Of a stretch of 64,000 nt of DNA, positions 1-9,020 are shown piece after piece. Below the pieces are notes generated by a model. That model made no database searches. It was not told the origin of the DNA and was given only the letters and a program-made list of their open reading frames with translations. The position numbers and the translations under genes were made by a program. This stretch comes from Vogesella fluminis (lineage in GTDB: Bacteria; Pseudomonadota; Gammaproteobacteria; Burkholderiales; Chromobacteriaceae): assembly GCF_014652335.1 (NCBI RefSeq), contig NZ_BMYP01000004.1, positions 1 through 64,000 on the forward strand. Reading direction: 5' to 3'. Numbering within the stretch: position 1 is the first letter of the stretch; each line of letters opens with the position of its first letter.

Positions 1-2
1 GG

Positions 3-23
3 ACACTGCCAGACGCCCCTTAA
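3..23 (+). CDS. possible 3' end of an upstream gene
   Basis: The first bases can be read as the last six codons of a plus-strand gene (TLPDAP then TAA). The stop lies directly before a strong terminator hairpin at 26-53, which is the only reason to suspect a gene end here. Too short to identify. Confidence 0.25.
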   Translation, partial: TLPDAP

Positions 24-25
24 AC

Positions 26-53
26 AAAGCCCAGCTCAATCGAGCTGGGCTTT
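26..53 (+). terminator. Rho-independent terminator
   Basis: An 11-bp perfect stem (AAAGCCCAGCT paired with AGCTGGGCTTT) closes a 6-base loop and is followed by TTTG. It probably ends the gene that enters from the left edge. Confidence 0.7.
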
Positions 54-88
54 GTGCTTTGCGGCGCGCGCAAAACGCGGAATACAGC

Positions 89-112
89 AAGCCCGGCCTG
101 GCGGCCGGGCTT
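89..112. terminator. GC-rich hairpin between convergent genes
   Basis: AAGCCCGGCC pairs with GGCCGGGCTT around the loop TGGC. It lies downstream of pssA, which is read leftward, and of the gene entering from the left, so it could serve both. It has no long U-run, so strength is uncertain. Confidence 0.5.
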
Positions 113-126
113 GGCTTTGGGATAAC

Positions 127-139
127 TGCGGCCAACCTT
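127..139 (-). repeat. copy of the AAGGTTGGCCGCAA motif
   Basis: TGCGGCCAACCTT, the reverse complement of the abundant 14-mer described under findings. It lies in the intergenic space downstream of pssA. Confidence 0.85.
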
Positions 140-240
140 GTGCTCCGCATTTCCCGTTGACGACCAATTCCCCTTGATAAGTAGCACCGTGGCGTGCTTC
201 TGCCTGGCGGTTCGTGCCCGCTTCCTGTTGCTGGAAAGCG

Positions 241-1581
241 TTACAAAAGCCGGTTGAGCAGGCGGTCGAGGCGGATGCGTTTGAGGCGACCGAGCAGGGT
301 TTTGACTGCGGCGGGATAGTCGCGCAGCGTTTCCAGCTGGCGATAGTGTTGCAGTAGCCGGGTGTGATGGCGGATGTTGTCGAGCTCGGCGGCGCTTTGC
401 GGCGCCAGCTGTCCGGCGGGATCGTGCAGCAGCAGGCCGTTTTCGAGATCGAGACGGAAGGCGCGCGGGTTGAGGTTGTTGCCGGTGACCAGCTGCCAGT
501 CCTGGTCGATCCAGACCCCCTTCAGGTGGTAGCTGTTGTGCTCGTGCTGCCACAGGCGTAGCTGCAGTTTGCCCTGTGCGATTGCGCTCTGGTTGCGTTT
601 GGCGAAGCGGCGCAGATTGCTCTCGTACAGGTAGGGCAGCGCCGAAATGACGCGGAATGGCTCGCTGGGCGGGATGTAGAAGTCGTTGGCGGTCTTGTCG
701 CCGACAATGATCTCGACCTGTAGTCCGTTCCTGATCTGCTTTTGCAGGATGCGCAGGATGCTCTTCGGCGGGTTGAAGTAGGGCGTGCACAGGATGATAC
801 GATGCTGGGCGCTGCTCAATAGCTGTTCGATGCGCTGGTTGAAGCGGTTGTCCTTGCCGACGCCGCTCAGCGGCGTGATGCTGATGCGGCCGCGCTCGGC
901 TGTTGCCGGCGCCGGCAGGTAGTCGTAGCCGGCCAGCCGTTGTCGCAGCGACCTGATGTCTTCCTTGGCGGGACGTGGCAGACCGGGGAGATCCAGGCGC
1001 TGCACGCCGGGGGAGGGCAGCAGCTGCTGGCACAGGTAGTGCGAAAAGCTGTCGGCCAGCCCGCGATCCCTGATCAGGTGGTAACGGTCGAAGCGGTAGC
1101 GTTCGCCGACATGCAGATAGACGTTGTTGAGGCTGGCGCCGCTGTAAATCAGCCAGTCGTCGATCACGAAGCCCTTCAGGTGCAGCACGCCGAACAGCTC
1201 CCGTGTCTGTACCGGCACGCCGTAGATCGGGACCTGTTCGCGGCCGAAACGGGCGCTGACCTCCTGGTACCATTGCGCGTTGCCGGCTTGCTTGCCGGCG
1301 CCGATCAGGCCGCGTCGCGCACGGTGAAAATCGACAAACACGCGGATGTCCAGCTGTGGTCGTTGCTGCTTGGCTTGATGCAGTGCCAGTAGGATCGATT
1401 CGCCACCCTCGTCGTGCTGCAGGTACAGGCTACACAGGTGGATACGCTGCTGCGCCTGTGCAATCTGCAGCAGCAGTTGCTGATGAAAACTCTTGGCGTC
1501 GTGCAGCACATGGATGTTGGCCGCATCAACGGCAAAGCCGTTGCCGGCGGGGGCCGGACGGCGGGATGAAAAAAGCGGCAT
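241..1581 (-). CDS. pssA: CDP-diacylglycerol-serine O-phosphatidyltransferase
   Basis: Makes phosphatidylserine from CDP-diacylglycerol and serine, the committed step to phosphatidylethanolamine; the family is a peripheral membrane enzyme of the phospholipase D superfamily. The 446-residue protein is close to the E. coli length (about 451). It carries two HKD motifs: HLKGFVID near residue 134, followed by a YSGASLNN segment, and HLKGVWID near residue 350, followed by TGNNLNP. The pair of HxKx4D motifs with a downstream Asn-rich strand is typical of Gram-negative PssA rather than of cardiolipin synthases, which usually carry N-terminal membrane helices absent here. Read leftward alone; hairpins at 26-112 lie beyond its stop. 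Confidence 0.88.
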   Translation of the reverse strand: MPLFSSRRPAPAGNGFAVDAANIHVLHDAKSFHQQLLLQIAQAQQRIHLCSLYLQHDEGGESILLALHQAKQQRPQLDIRVFVDFHRARRGLIGAGKQAGNAQWYQEVSARFGREQVPIYGVPVQTRELFGVLHLKGFVIDDWLIYSGASLNNVYLHVGERYRFDRYHLIRDRGLADSFSHYLCQQLLPSPGVQRLDLPGLPRPAKEDIRSLRQRLAGYDYLPAPATAERGRISITPLSGVGKDNRFNQRIEQLLSSAQHRIILCTPYFNPPKSILRILQKQIRNGLQVEIIVGDKTANDFYIPPSEPFRVISALPYLYESNLRRFAKRNQSAIAQGKLQLRLWQHEHNSYHLKGVWIDQDWQLVTGNNLNPRAFRLDLENGLLLHDPAGQLAPQSAAELDNIRHHTRLLQHYRQLETLRDYPAAVKTLLGRLKRIRLDRLLNRLL

Positions 1582-1627
1582 GCTGGCGAGTGGTGTCCGT
1601 GAAGATTGCAGTTGCCATTGTGAATGA

Positions 1628-1655
1628 AAAAAGGCCGGAATGTTCCGGCCTTTTT
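1628..1655 (-). terminator. Rho-independent terminator of the putrescine-binding protein gene
   Basis: AAAAAGGCCGG and CCGGCCTTTTT form a stem around AATGTT. Read leftward it ends in a T-run just past the stop of the gene at 1669. Confidence 0.85.
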
Positions 1656-1668
1656 GCTTGTGTGGCGC

Positions 1669-2766
1669 TTATTTGCGGGTCTTGAATTCCTGCCACAGGC
1701 GGGTAGTCAGACGCTGGATTTTCGGATCCATCGGCAGCATCACGAAGCTCTTGGCCATCACTTCCTTGCTCGGGAAGATCGACGGGTTGGCCAGGTTGGC
1801 CTTGTCGATGAACTTGCGGGCCGGCAGGCTGCCCGGCGCGTAGGTCACGGCATTGGCGTTGGCCGCGGCCACCTTGGCGTCCAGGCTGTAGTTGATGAAC
1901 TTGTAGGCGTTGTCGGCGTTCTTGGCGTCTTTCGGGATCACCATGCTGTCGATCCAGATGCCGACGCCTTCTTTCGGCACCAGTGCCTGCACCTTGACGC
2001 CGCTCTTCACTTCCACGGCGCGGGTACGGGCGATGTTGATGTCGCCGCCGTAGCCCAGCACCAGGCACAGCGAGCCACCGGACAACTCATTGATGTAGCC
2101 GGAGGAGGAGAAGCGGGTCACGTGCGGACGGATGGTTTTCAGCAAGTCGGCCGCGGCGCGGTAGTCGGCTTCGTTCTTGCTGGCCGGGTCCTTGCCCATG
2201 TAGTGCAGTACGATCGGGAATACTTCCGCCGGGGAGTCGAGCATGCTCACGCCACAGCTTTTCAGCTTGGCCGCGTGTTCAGGCTTGAACAGCATGTCCC
2301 ACTGGTTGGCCGGCAGCTTGCCGCCCAGTGCCTTGGTGGCGCGGTCGGTGTTGATGCCGATGGTGTTGATGCCCCAGAAGTACGGTACCGCGAACTTGTT
2401 GCCCGGGTCGAACTTGGTCATCAGCTTCATCAGCTCCGGGTCCAGGTCCTTGTAGTTCGGCAGTTTGCTCTTGTCCAGCGGCAGGTACAGGTTGGCCTGG
2501 ATTTGCTTGGCGAGGAAGGTGTTGGACGGCACGACGATGTCGTAGCCGGATTTGCCGGTCAGCATCTTGGCCTGCAGGATTTCGTTACTGTCGTAGACGT
2601 CGTAACGGACCTTGACGCCGGTTGCCTTCTGGAAGCCGGGGATGGTGCTTTCCGCGATGTAATCCGACCAGTTGTAGATGTTCAGTTCGTTGCTGGCAGC
2701 TACGGCGCTACCGGCGTAGGCGGCGCTGATGGCGCCCAGAAGCAGGGTGCGGGCAAATCGTTTCAT
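1669..2766 (-). CDS. potF: periplasmic putrescine/polyamine-binding protein
   Basis: Solute-binding subunit of a polyamine ABC transporter. It has a Sec signal peptide of about 23 residues (cleavage after AVA) followed by the family's N-terminal pattern LNIYNWSDYI, where the Trp-Ser-Asp stretch forms part of the polyamine pocket in PotF and SpuD. The 365-residue length matches PotF. AGGAG sits eight bases before the ATG. No ATPase or permease gene is adjacent; the upstream neighbour on the same strand is a gamma-glutamylputrescine synthetase, pointing to putrescine uptake and breakdown. The exact ligand (putrescine or spermidine) cannot be decided from sequence alone. Confidence 0.85.
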   Translation of the reverse strand: MKRFARTLLLGAISAAYAGSAVAASNELNIYNWSDYIAESTIPGFQKATGVKVRYDVYDSNEILQAKMLTGKSGYDIVVPSNTFLAKQIQANLYLPLDKSKLPNYKDLDPELMKLMTKFDPGNKFAVPYFWGINTIGINTDRATKALGGKLPANQWDMLFKPEHAAKLKSCGVSMLDSPAEVFPIVLHYMGKDPASKNEADYRAAADLLKTIRPHVTRFSSSGYINELSGGSLCLVLGYGGDINIARTRAVEVKSGVKVQALVPKEGVGIWIDSMVIPKDAKNADNAYKFINYSLDAKVAAANANAVTYAPGSLPARKFIDKANLANPSIFPSKEVMAKSFVMLPMDPKIQRLTTRLWQEFKTRK

Positions 2767-2855
2767 TCAAGTTTCTCCTGGCGATGCGGTTCAGGTAATC
2801 GAACACGTTATTTTGACGGCAAAACGCTACTTAAAACCAGTGCTTATTAAACCCC

Positions 2856-2881
2856 CGCGGCCGGCCGGCCGGCAAGCCGCG
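2856..2881. other. GC-rich hairpin between puuA and potF
   Basis: CGCGGC and GCCGCG flank a run of GGCC repeats. It could attenuate transcription between the two minus-strand genes, but the stem is imperfect and there is no clear U-run. Confidence 0.3.
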
Positions 2882-2897
2882 ACGCGAGGCTGCCGGC

Positions 2898-4190
2898 TCA
2901 TGCCTGCTGTAGTAACTGCTGGCGTTCCCATGGTGTAATGGTACGCGCGAATGTCTGCCATTCAACCTCTTTCAGTGCACAGAAGCTGGCCACGAACTGC
3001 GGATGCAGCAGCGGGTGCAGAGCCACTTCGTCGCGCAGGGCGCTGATCGCCTGCGGCAGGCTGGTGGGCAGGGTGGCCGCCATGCCGTAGGCACTGCCGG
3101 ATAGCGGCGTGCCGGGGGCGATGACCTGTTCCATGCCAAGCAAGCCGCAGGCCAGCGTGGCGGCGATGGCGAGGTAGGGATTGCAGTCCATGCCGGGCAG
3201 GCGGTTTTCCACGCGCCGCGCCGCCGGGCTGCTGTCCGGCACGCGCAGGCCGCAGCTGCGATTGTCGATACCCCACTCGACATTGATCGGCGCCGCGCTG
3301 TGCGGACACAGGCGGCGGTAGGCGTTGGGGTTGGCCGCCAGCAGCAGCATCGCCGCCGGCAGGTAGCGTTGCAGGCCGCCCAGGTAGTGCCAGAAGCACG
3401 GTGCGGCGCTGCCGTCCGGCTGGCTGAACAGGTTGTGGCCGTGGGCATCGACCAGGCTCTGGTGGATGTGCATCGCGCTGCCGGCGTCGTCGGCGAACGG
3501 CTTGGCCATGAAGGTGGCCAGCAAGCCGTGGCGTGCGGCCAACGTTTTGGCGCTGCGCTTGAACAGGAATACCTGGTCGGCCAGCGCCAGCGCGTCGCCG
3601 TGCTGCAGGTTGATCTCGAACTGGCCATTGCCGACTTCGCCGAGCATGGTGTCGCTGGCGATGTGCTGCTGTGCGCACAGCTGCTCCAGCTCGGCGAAGA
3701 AGGCGGCGTGGGCCGGCGCGTGAACCACGCTGTAGGGCTGGCGCGTGGCGTTAAGCGGCTGGCCGTCGGCGGCGAGCAGGTAGAACTCGATCTCGGGCGC
3801 GACCACCGGCTGCCAGCCGCGCTGCCGGTAGGCGGCCAGCACACGCTGCAGTACGTTGCGCGGCGCGAACGGGATCGGCTCACCGTCGGCGTCGAGACAG
3901 TCGTGGATCAGCTGCGCGACGCGCTGGCCGTTGCCGCTGTCCGGCTTCAGGCACAGGGTGCGCGGATCGGCGCGCAGGCGCATGTCGGGGTCGCTGTCGG
4001 CGACCAGTTGCTGTTGCGGATCGCCGTCCAGGGTCTGGATCAGGCTGACCTGTGGGAAGCGCTGTTCGGCGCTGTCGAGATAGCTGTGGCAGGGAATGAG
4101 TTTGCCGCGCACCTGGCCGTTGAGATCGGGAAACAGGCACTCGATGTGGCTGACGCGTTGCTCGCTCAGCCATTGCTGCAGATCGGACAT
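2898..4190 (-). CDS. puuA: gamma-glutamylputrescine synthetase (glutamine synthetase family)
   Basis: ATP-dependent ligase of the glutamine synthetase fold that joins glutamate to putrescine or a related polyamine, the first step of the Puu catabolic route. The protein has 430 residues against about 470 for true GlnA. It shows the metal-binding patterns PEIEFYLL, GEVGNGQFEIN, MHIHQSL and RVENRLPG, but lacks the NLYDLPPE adenylylation loop of GlnA. True glutamine synthetase is encoded separately at 19534. The next gene on the strand encodes a putrescine-binding protein. Family members also use ethanolamine or other amines, so the substrate rests on context. Confidence 0.8.
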   Translation of the reverse strand: MSDLQQWLSEQRVSHIECLFPDLNGQVRGKLIPCHSYLDSAEQRFPQVSLIQTLDGDPQQQLVADSDPDMRLRADPRTLCLKPDSGNGQRVAQLIHDCLDADGEPIPFAPRNVLQRVLAAYRQRGWQPVVAPEIEFYLLAADGQPLNATRQPYSVVHAPAHAAFFAELEQLCAQQHIASDTMLGEVGNGQFEINLQHGDALALADQVFLFKRSAKTLAARHGLLATFMAKPFADDAGSAMHIHQSLVDAHGHNLFSQPDGSAAPCFWHYLGGLQRYLPAAMLLLAANPNAYRRLCPHSAAPINVEWGIDNRSCGLRVPDSSPAARRVENRLPGMDCNPYLAIAATLACGLLGMEQVIAPGTPLSGSAYGMAATLPTSLPQAISALRDEVALHPLLHPQFVASFCALKEVEWQTFARTITPWERQQLLQQA

Positions 4191-4506
4191 GTCGGATACC
4201 TTTGCTGCGTGAGTTGTCGGGAAACGGACAATTCAGCGCGGGCGGCCGTAGGTACTGAGCGGCTGCTCAAAGACGCCCAGCGGCAGCCGGATCTGGCTGG
4301 CGGCAACGGGCGTGGTGCAGCAATAGGGCATCGTGGACTCCGGGCGGCGGGTCGTGTGTTTATTTTTTTAACCTAAAAATCGCAAAAACGTCAATTTTAT
4401 TTAACGATGGCCTCCGACGATGGGCGCCGGCGCCACACCTTGCTCATGGCGGCTACCGGCAAAATGTGCAAAAATCCGGTCAACTAACGATATTGCAGGT
4501 TTTGTC
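4191..4506. other. intergenic region between divergent puuA and rppH
   Basis: About 316 bases that must hold both promoters. The stretch 4350-4405 is markedly AT-rich against its surroundings. No operator could be recognised with confidence, and no open frame in it looks coding. Confidence 0.5.
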
Positions 4507-5046
4507 ATGCTGGACCGGGACGGATACCGCCCCAATGTCGGAATCATCCTCGTCAATCATCATAACGAGGTGTTCTGGGGCAAGCGCGTGCGCGAGCACT
4601 CGTGGCAGTTTCCACAGGGCGGCATCAAGCCGGGCGAAAGCCCGGAAGCCGCCATGTATCGTGAACTGGAAGAAGAAGTCGGCCTGTTGCCGCAGCACGT
4701 CAAGATTCTGGGGCGTACCCGCGACTGGTTGCGCTACGACGTGCCTACCAACTGGGTGCGCCGCGAGTGGCGCGGCAGCTATCGCGGCCAGAAGCAGATC
4801 TGGTTCCTGTTGCGGCTCACCGGCCGCGATTGCGACGTGTGCCTGCGCGCCACCAACCATCCGGAGTTCGACGGCTGGCGCTGGAGCGACTACTGGGAAC
4901 CGATCGACAACGTGATCGAATTCAAGCGCGACGTGTACGAGCGCGCGCTCACCGAGCTGATGCGCTTCATCAAGGGCGTGGAAAGCCGTGGCGAATATCT
5001 GGGGCGGGTGGCTGGCAGCCGGCACCGGCAACCGGACGGGAGCTAA
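4507..5046 (+). CDS. rppH: RNA pyrophosphohydrolase
   Basis: Nudix hydrolase that removes pyrophosphate from the 5' end of triphosphorylated mRNA and so starts RNase E-dependent decay. The 179-residue frame starts with [12 protein letters not shown], the conserved RppH N-terminus; an in-frame ATG at 4420 would add a tail that does not fit the family. The Nudix box is visible from GGIKPGES to RELEEEVGL. The C-terminus (RHRQPDGS) is variable in the family. The next gene begins three bases after the stop, so the two are probably co-transcribed. Confidence 0.93.
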   Translation: MLDRDGYRPNVGIILVNHHNEVFWGKRVREHSWQFPQGGIKPGESPEAAMYRELEEEVGLLPQHVKILGRTRDWLRYDVPTNWVRREWRGSYRGQKQIWFLLRLTGRDCDVCLRATNHPEFDGWRWSDYWEPIDNVIEFKRDVYERALTELMRFIKGVESRGEYLGRVAGSRHRQPDGS

Positions 5047-5049
5047 TCC

Positions 5050-5673
5050 TTGAGCAATTCGATGCCTTCGCGGCCACGCACTGCATTTGCAGGCGTGGCC
5101 GTTGTTGCTGCCTGGTCGGCATGGCTGCCGGCCGACGTCGCGGTGTGGTGGATGGAAGCGCTGCCGGCGGTGGTCGGCCTGCCGCTGGTCTGGCTGCTGT
5201 GGCGGCGTTTTCCGTGGACAAGGTTGGCCGCATGGGCGATGGCGCTGCACGCGGTGGTGCTGCTGGTCGGCGCACACTACACCTACGCCGAAACCCCGCT
5301 CGGCTTCTGGCTGCAGGAGGCCTTCGACTTTAGCCGCAACCACTACGACCGCATCGGCCATATCGCGCAGGGCTTCTTCCCGGCGCTGCTGGCGCGCGAG
5401 GTGCTCAGCCGCAAGACGCCATTGCGTGGCGGCTGGCTGGCCTTTCTCGCTACCTGTTTCTGCCTGGCCTTCTCCGCGCTGTACGAGCTGATCGAATGGT
5501 GGGCGGCGCTGGCCCTGGGCGCCGGTGCCGATGCCTTTCTCGCCACCCAGGGCGACCCGTGGGATACGCAGTGGGACATGTTCCTGGCGCTGTGCGGCGC
5601 CGTGCTGGCGCAGCTGACACTGGCGCCGCTCCACAACCGACAACTCGCGACGCTGCAGGCGGCGCGTTACTGA
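5050..5673 (+). CDS. DUF2238 (YjdF-like) inner-membrane protein
   Basis: A 207-residue protein with about five hydrophobic segments. The pattern HYTYAETPLGFWLQ followed by RNHYDRIGHIAQGF and RE is characteristic of the DUF2238/YjdF family, whose function is unknown. The start is either TTG at 5050 or ATG at 5062; the TTG lies three bases past the rppH stop. A copy of the abundant motif at 5220-5232 is read in frame as RLAA. Confidence 0.75.
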   Translation: MSNSMPSRPRTAFAGVAVVAAWSAWLPADVAVWWMEALPAVVGLPLVWLLWRRFPWTRLAAWAMALHAVVLLVGAHYTYAETPLGFWLQEAFDFSRNHYDRIGHIAQGFFPALLAREVLSRKTPLRGGWLAFLATCFCLAFSALYELIEWWAALALGAGADAFLATQGDPWDTQWDMFLALCGAVLAQLTLAPLHNRQLATLQAARY

Positions 5674-5692
5674 ATCTCTGAATAGAGCAACC

Positions 5693-7660
5693 ATGACGCA
5701 ACAGAATTACGACGAATCCTCGGTCCGGGTACTCAAGGGGCTGGAGCCGGTCAAGGAACGGCCCGGCATGTACACCCGCACCACCGACCCCACCCACATC
5801 TGCCAGGAAGTGATCGACAACGCCGCCGACGAGGCGCTGGGCGGCTTCGCGCGCAAGATCGCGGTCACCGTGCACCTGGACGGCTCGCTGAGCGTGGAAG
5901 ACGACGGCCGCGGCATCCCGGTCGGCCTGCATCCGCAGGAAGGCGTGCCGGTGGTGGAACTGGTGTTCACCCGCCTGCACGCCGGCGGCAAGTTTAACAA
6001 GAAGGACGGCGGCGCCTACGCTTTCTCCGGCGGCCTGCACGGCGTCGGCGTGTCGGTGACCAACGCGCTGTCGACGCGGCTGGAAGTGGAGGTCAAGCGC
6101 GAGGGCGGCGTGCACCGACTGGTATTCGCCGGCGGCGATGTGATCGAAGCGCTGGCGCGCATCGGCGACTGCGGCCCGCGCACCAGCGGCACCCGCGTGC
6201 GGGTGTGGCCGGACGGCAAGTATTTCGAAAGCCCGCGCTACTCGATGCAGGAGCTGGAACGCCTGCTGCGCGCCAAGGCGGTGCTGCTGCCGGGCGTGGC
6301 GGTGACGCTGACGGTGGAGCGCCCGGGCGGCGACGAGGTCAAGGTGTGGCAGTACCCAGAAGGGCTAAAGAGCTATCTGGCCGAACTGTGCGGCGACGAC
6401 GAGCCTATCGCGCCGCTGTTCGCCGGCGAAGCCTACATCGGCGACGACCACGAGCAGTTCGCCCGCGGTGAGGGCGTGCAGTGGGCGATGGCCTGGTTCG
6501 AGGACGGCGCCAGCGGCGAGAGCTACGTCAACCTGATCCCGACCCCGGTGGGCGGCACCCACGAGGCCGGCCTGCGCGCCGGCGTGTTCGACGCGGTGAA
6601 GAGCTTCATCGACCACCACAACCTGCTGCCGCGCGGCGTGAAAATCATGGCCGAGGACGTGTGGAGCCGCGTGCGCTTCGTGCTGTCCGCCCGTGTGCTG
6701 GACCCGCAGTTCCAGGGCCAGACCAAGGACAAGCTCACCAGCCGCGATGCGCTGAAGCTGATCTCGGGCCTGGCGCGCGACCCGGTGGAGCTGTGGCTGA
6801 ACCAGCACGTGGAAGCCGGCAAAAGAATCGCCGAGCTGGCCATCCGCCAGGCGCAGAGCCGCCTGAAGTCGGTGAAGAAGGTGGAGAAGAAAAAAGGCTC
6901 CGGCGTGGCGGTGCTGCCGGGCAAGCTCACCGACTGTGAGAGCGAGGACATCGAGCGCAACGAGCTGTTCCTGGTGGAGGGCGACTCCGCCGGCGGCTCG
7001 GCCAAGCTGGCGCGCGACAAGGAATACCAAGCCATTCTGCCGCTGCGCGGCAAGGTGCTCAACAGCTGGGAGACCGACCGCGACCAGCTGTTCTCCAATG
7101 CCGAGATCCACGACATCGCCGTGGCCATCGGCGTGGACCCGCACGGCGTGGACGACACGCCGGACCTGTCCGGCCTGCGCTACGGCAAGATCGCCATCCT
7201 GTCCGACGCCGACGTGGACGGCTCGCACATCCAGGTGCTGCTGCTGACGCTGTTCTTCCGCCACTTCCCGCGCCTGGTCGACAACGGCAACATCTACATC
7301 GCCCAGCCGCCGCTGTTCCGCGTCGACGTGCCGGGCCAGGGCAAGAACCGGCCGCCGCGCAAGTTGTACGCGCTGGACGAGGGCGAGATGACCGCGATCC
7401 TCGACCGCCTGCGCAGCGAAGGGGTGAAGGAAAACGCGTGGAGCATCTCGCGCTTCAAGGGCCTGGGCGAGATGAACCCGGAGCAGCTGAAGGACACCAC
7501 CATGAACCCGGACACCCGCCGCCTGTCGCGGGTGCGGGTGCGCGCCGGCGCCTTTGCCGAAACGCGCGACATGTTCGTGATGCTGATGGGCAAGGGTGAG
7601 GCCTCCAGCCGCCGCAGCTGGATGGAAGCCAAGGGCAACGAGGTCGAAGCCGACATCTGA
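5693..7660 (+). CDS. parE: DNA topoisomerase IV subunit B
   Basis: ATPase subunit of topoisomerase IV, which with ParC decatenates sister chromosomes and relaxes supercoils. The 655-residue protein shows the GHKL ATP site (EVIDNAADEAL, then DDGRGIPVG), the Toprim metal site EGDSAGGSAK and DADVDGSHI, and the C-terminal RFKGLGEMN. The length is right for ParE rather than the longer GyrB of proteobacteria. Starts 19 bases after the previous stop. parC is not in the window. Confidence 0.95.
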   Translation: MTQQNYDESSVRVLKGLEPVKERPGMYTRTTDPTHICQEVIDNAADEALGGFARKIAVTVHLDGSLSVEDDGRGIPVGLHPQEGVPVVELVFTRLHAGGKFNKKDGGAYAFSGGLHGVGVSVTNALSTRLEVEVKREGGVHRLVFAGGDVIEALARIGDCGPRTSGTRVRVWPDGKYFESPRYSMQELERLLRAKAVLLPGVAVTLTVERPGGDEVKVWQYPEGLKSYLAELCGDDEPIAPLFAGEAYIGDDHEQFARGEGVQWAMAWFEDGASGESYVNLIPTPVGGTHEAGLRAGVFDAVKSFIDHHNLLPRGVKIMAEDVWSRVRFVLSARVLDPQFQGQTKDKLTSRDALKLISGLARDPVELWLNQHVEAGKRIAELAIRQAQSRLKSVKKVEKKKGSGVAVLPGKLTDCESEDIERNELFLVEGDSAGGSAKLARDKEYQAILPLRGKVLNSWETDRDQLFSNAEIHDIAVAIGVDPHGVDDTPDLSGLRYGKIAILSDADVDGSHIQVLLLTLFFRHFPRLVDNGNIYIAQPPLFRVDVPGQGKNRPPRKLYALDEGEMTAILDRLRSEGVKENAWSISRFKGLGEMNPEQLKDTTMNPDTRRLSRVRVRAGAFAETRDMFVMLMGKGEASSRRSWMEAKGNEVEADI

Positions 7661-7676
7661 GCCGTATCGGCGCCGC

Positions 7677-7730
7677 AAGGTTGGCCGCAAGCCCGTCCGG
7701 GCTGGCGGCCTTTTGGTTGCGGTCAACCTT
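7677..7730 (+). terminator. parE terminator built around an inverted motif pair
   Basis: A motif copy AAGGTTGGCCGCAA (7677-7690) is followed by an inverted copy with one mismatch (7717-7730). Between them GGCCGC and AGCCC pair with GGGCT and GCGGCC, followed by TTTT near 7711, giving a good intrinsic terminator 17 bases past the parE stop. Confidence 0.8.
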
Positions 7731-7751
7731 GCGCGCCAGCGGCAGCAGGGC

Positions 7752-7761
7752 TGGCTACAAT
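7752..7761 (+). promoter_or_regulatory. -10 element before the phosphofructokinase gene
   Basis: TGGCTACAAT about 30 bases before the ATG resembles a -10 box with upstream TG. No convincing -35 was found. Confidence 0.4.
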
Positions 7762-7788
7762 TCGGCTATAGCCACCACGAGAAGCATC

Positions 7789-9006
7789 ATGTCCCGTCTG
7801 CTCTACTTGCAGTCCGGCGGCCCCAGCGCCGTGCTCAACAGCTCCGCCCAGGGCGTGATCGAGGCCGCGCGTGCGCGCGGCGTGGCGGTGTGCGCCGCCG
7901 CCGACGGCCTCGCCGGGCTGCGTGCCGGGCGGCTGCTGGATCTGGACGCCGCCGGCGCCGACGATATCGCCCGCCTCGGTAGCCTGCCGGGGGCGGCGTT
8001 CGGCAGCAGCCGCGACATCCTGGCGCCGTTCGAGGACGATGCCGCCGGCTGGCAACAGCTGGCCGAGGTGCTGCGCCGCTTCGACATCGGCCAGGTGCTG
8101 CTCAACGGCGGCAACGGCTCGATGGAGACGGCGCAGCTGCTGCAGCAGCTGGGCGAGCGTTTCGCGCTGTCGCTGCAGGTGGTCGGCATTCCGAAGACCA
8201 TCGACAACGATCTGGAGGGCACCGATTTCAGCCCCGGTTTCCCGTCGGCGGCGAAGTATCTGGCCAGCAGCCTGCGCGAGGTGACGCTGGACGTGCTGAG
8301 CATGGCGCAGCAGCGGGTGTTCATCATGGAGACCATGGGCCGCCACGTCGGCTGGCTGACTGCGGCCTGCGCGCTGGCGGCGTTGCCGGGCGAGGAGGCA
8401 CCGTTGTTGTTGCTGCCGGAGGTGGCGTTCGACGAGGCGCGGCTGCTGGCAGCGGTGCGGCAGCGGCTGGCGGCGCGCGGCTGCTGCGTGATCGCGGTGT
8501 CGGAGGGGCTGCGCCATGCCGACGGCCGTTTCGTGGCGCAACTGCAGGCCGATGCGGTGTACGGCCACGAGCACCTCGGCGGCGCCGGCATGTGGCTGGC
8601 GCAACGGCTGCAACAGCAACTGGGGGTGAAGGCGCACGTGGCGCTGGTGGACTGCCTGCAGCGCGCGGCGCGGCATCTGGTGTCGGCGGTCGATGCGCAG
8701 CAGGCTTACCGACTGGGACAGCAGGCGGTGGCGATGGCGCTGGCCGGGCAGGGCGGGGTGATGCTGGCGCTGCAGCGGCAGCAGGGCGCCGCCGGCGTCG
8801 ACTGGCAAGTGTCGCCGCTGCCGCTGGACGAGGTTGCCAACCGCGAGCGCGCGCTGCCGGCGGACTTCATCGCCGCCGACGGCCTGTCGGTGACGCCGGC
8901 GTTCGACGCCTATTTGCGGCCGTTGCTGCAGGGCGAGCAGCCGCTGGCCTTTGTCGACGGCCTGCCGGACCTGCGCTGTCCGGCGTGGCCGCCGCTGCTG
9001 TCCTGA
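7789..9006 (+). CDS. 6-phosphofructokinase, probably pyrophosphate-dependent
   Basis: Phosphorylates fructose 6-phosphate to the 1,6-bisphosphate. The 405-residue frame begins MSRLLYLQSGGPSAVLN; it could open further upstream, but that would run through the terminator. The catalytic stretch reads PKTIDND. In this family Lys in place of Gly (PGTIDND) marks PPi as phosphoryl donor, so a reversible PPi-dependent enzyme is inferred. The nucleotide-site loop reads NGGNGSMET, with Asn where GGDGS or GGDDS is usual. PGFPSAAKYLA and METMGRHVGWL follow the family order. Single gene with its own promoter and terminator. Confidence 0.85.
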   Translation: MSRLLYLQSGGPSAVLNSSAQGVIEAARARGVAVCAAADGLAGLRAGRLLDLDAAGADDIARLGSLPGAAFGSSRDILAPFEDDAAGWQQLAEVLRRFDIGQVLLNGGNGSMETAQLLQQLGERFALSLQVVGIPKTIDNDLEGTDFSPGFPSAAKYLASSLREVTLDVLSMAQQRVFIMETMGRHVGWLTAACALAALPGEEAPLLLLPEVAFDEARLLAAVRQRLAARGCCVIAVSEGLRHADGRFVAQLQADAVYGHEHLGGAGMWLAQRLQQQLGVKAHVALVDCLQRAARHLVSAVDAQQAYRLGQQAVAMALAGQGGVMLALQRQQGAAGVDWQVSPLPLDEVANRERALPADFIAADGLSVTPAFDAYLRPLLQGEQPLAFVDGLPDLRCPAWPPLLS

Positions 9007-9020
9007 CGCCCTGACTCCGG

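Noticed and set aside
1624-2850. Long plus-strand open frame of 408 codons opposite potF
   Set aside because: It is the antisense of a well-recognised binding protein. Long antisense frames are common at this GC content, and its translation shows no family pattern.
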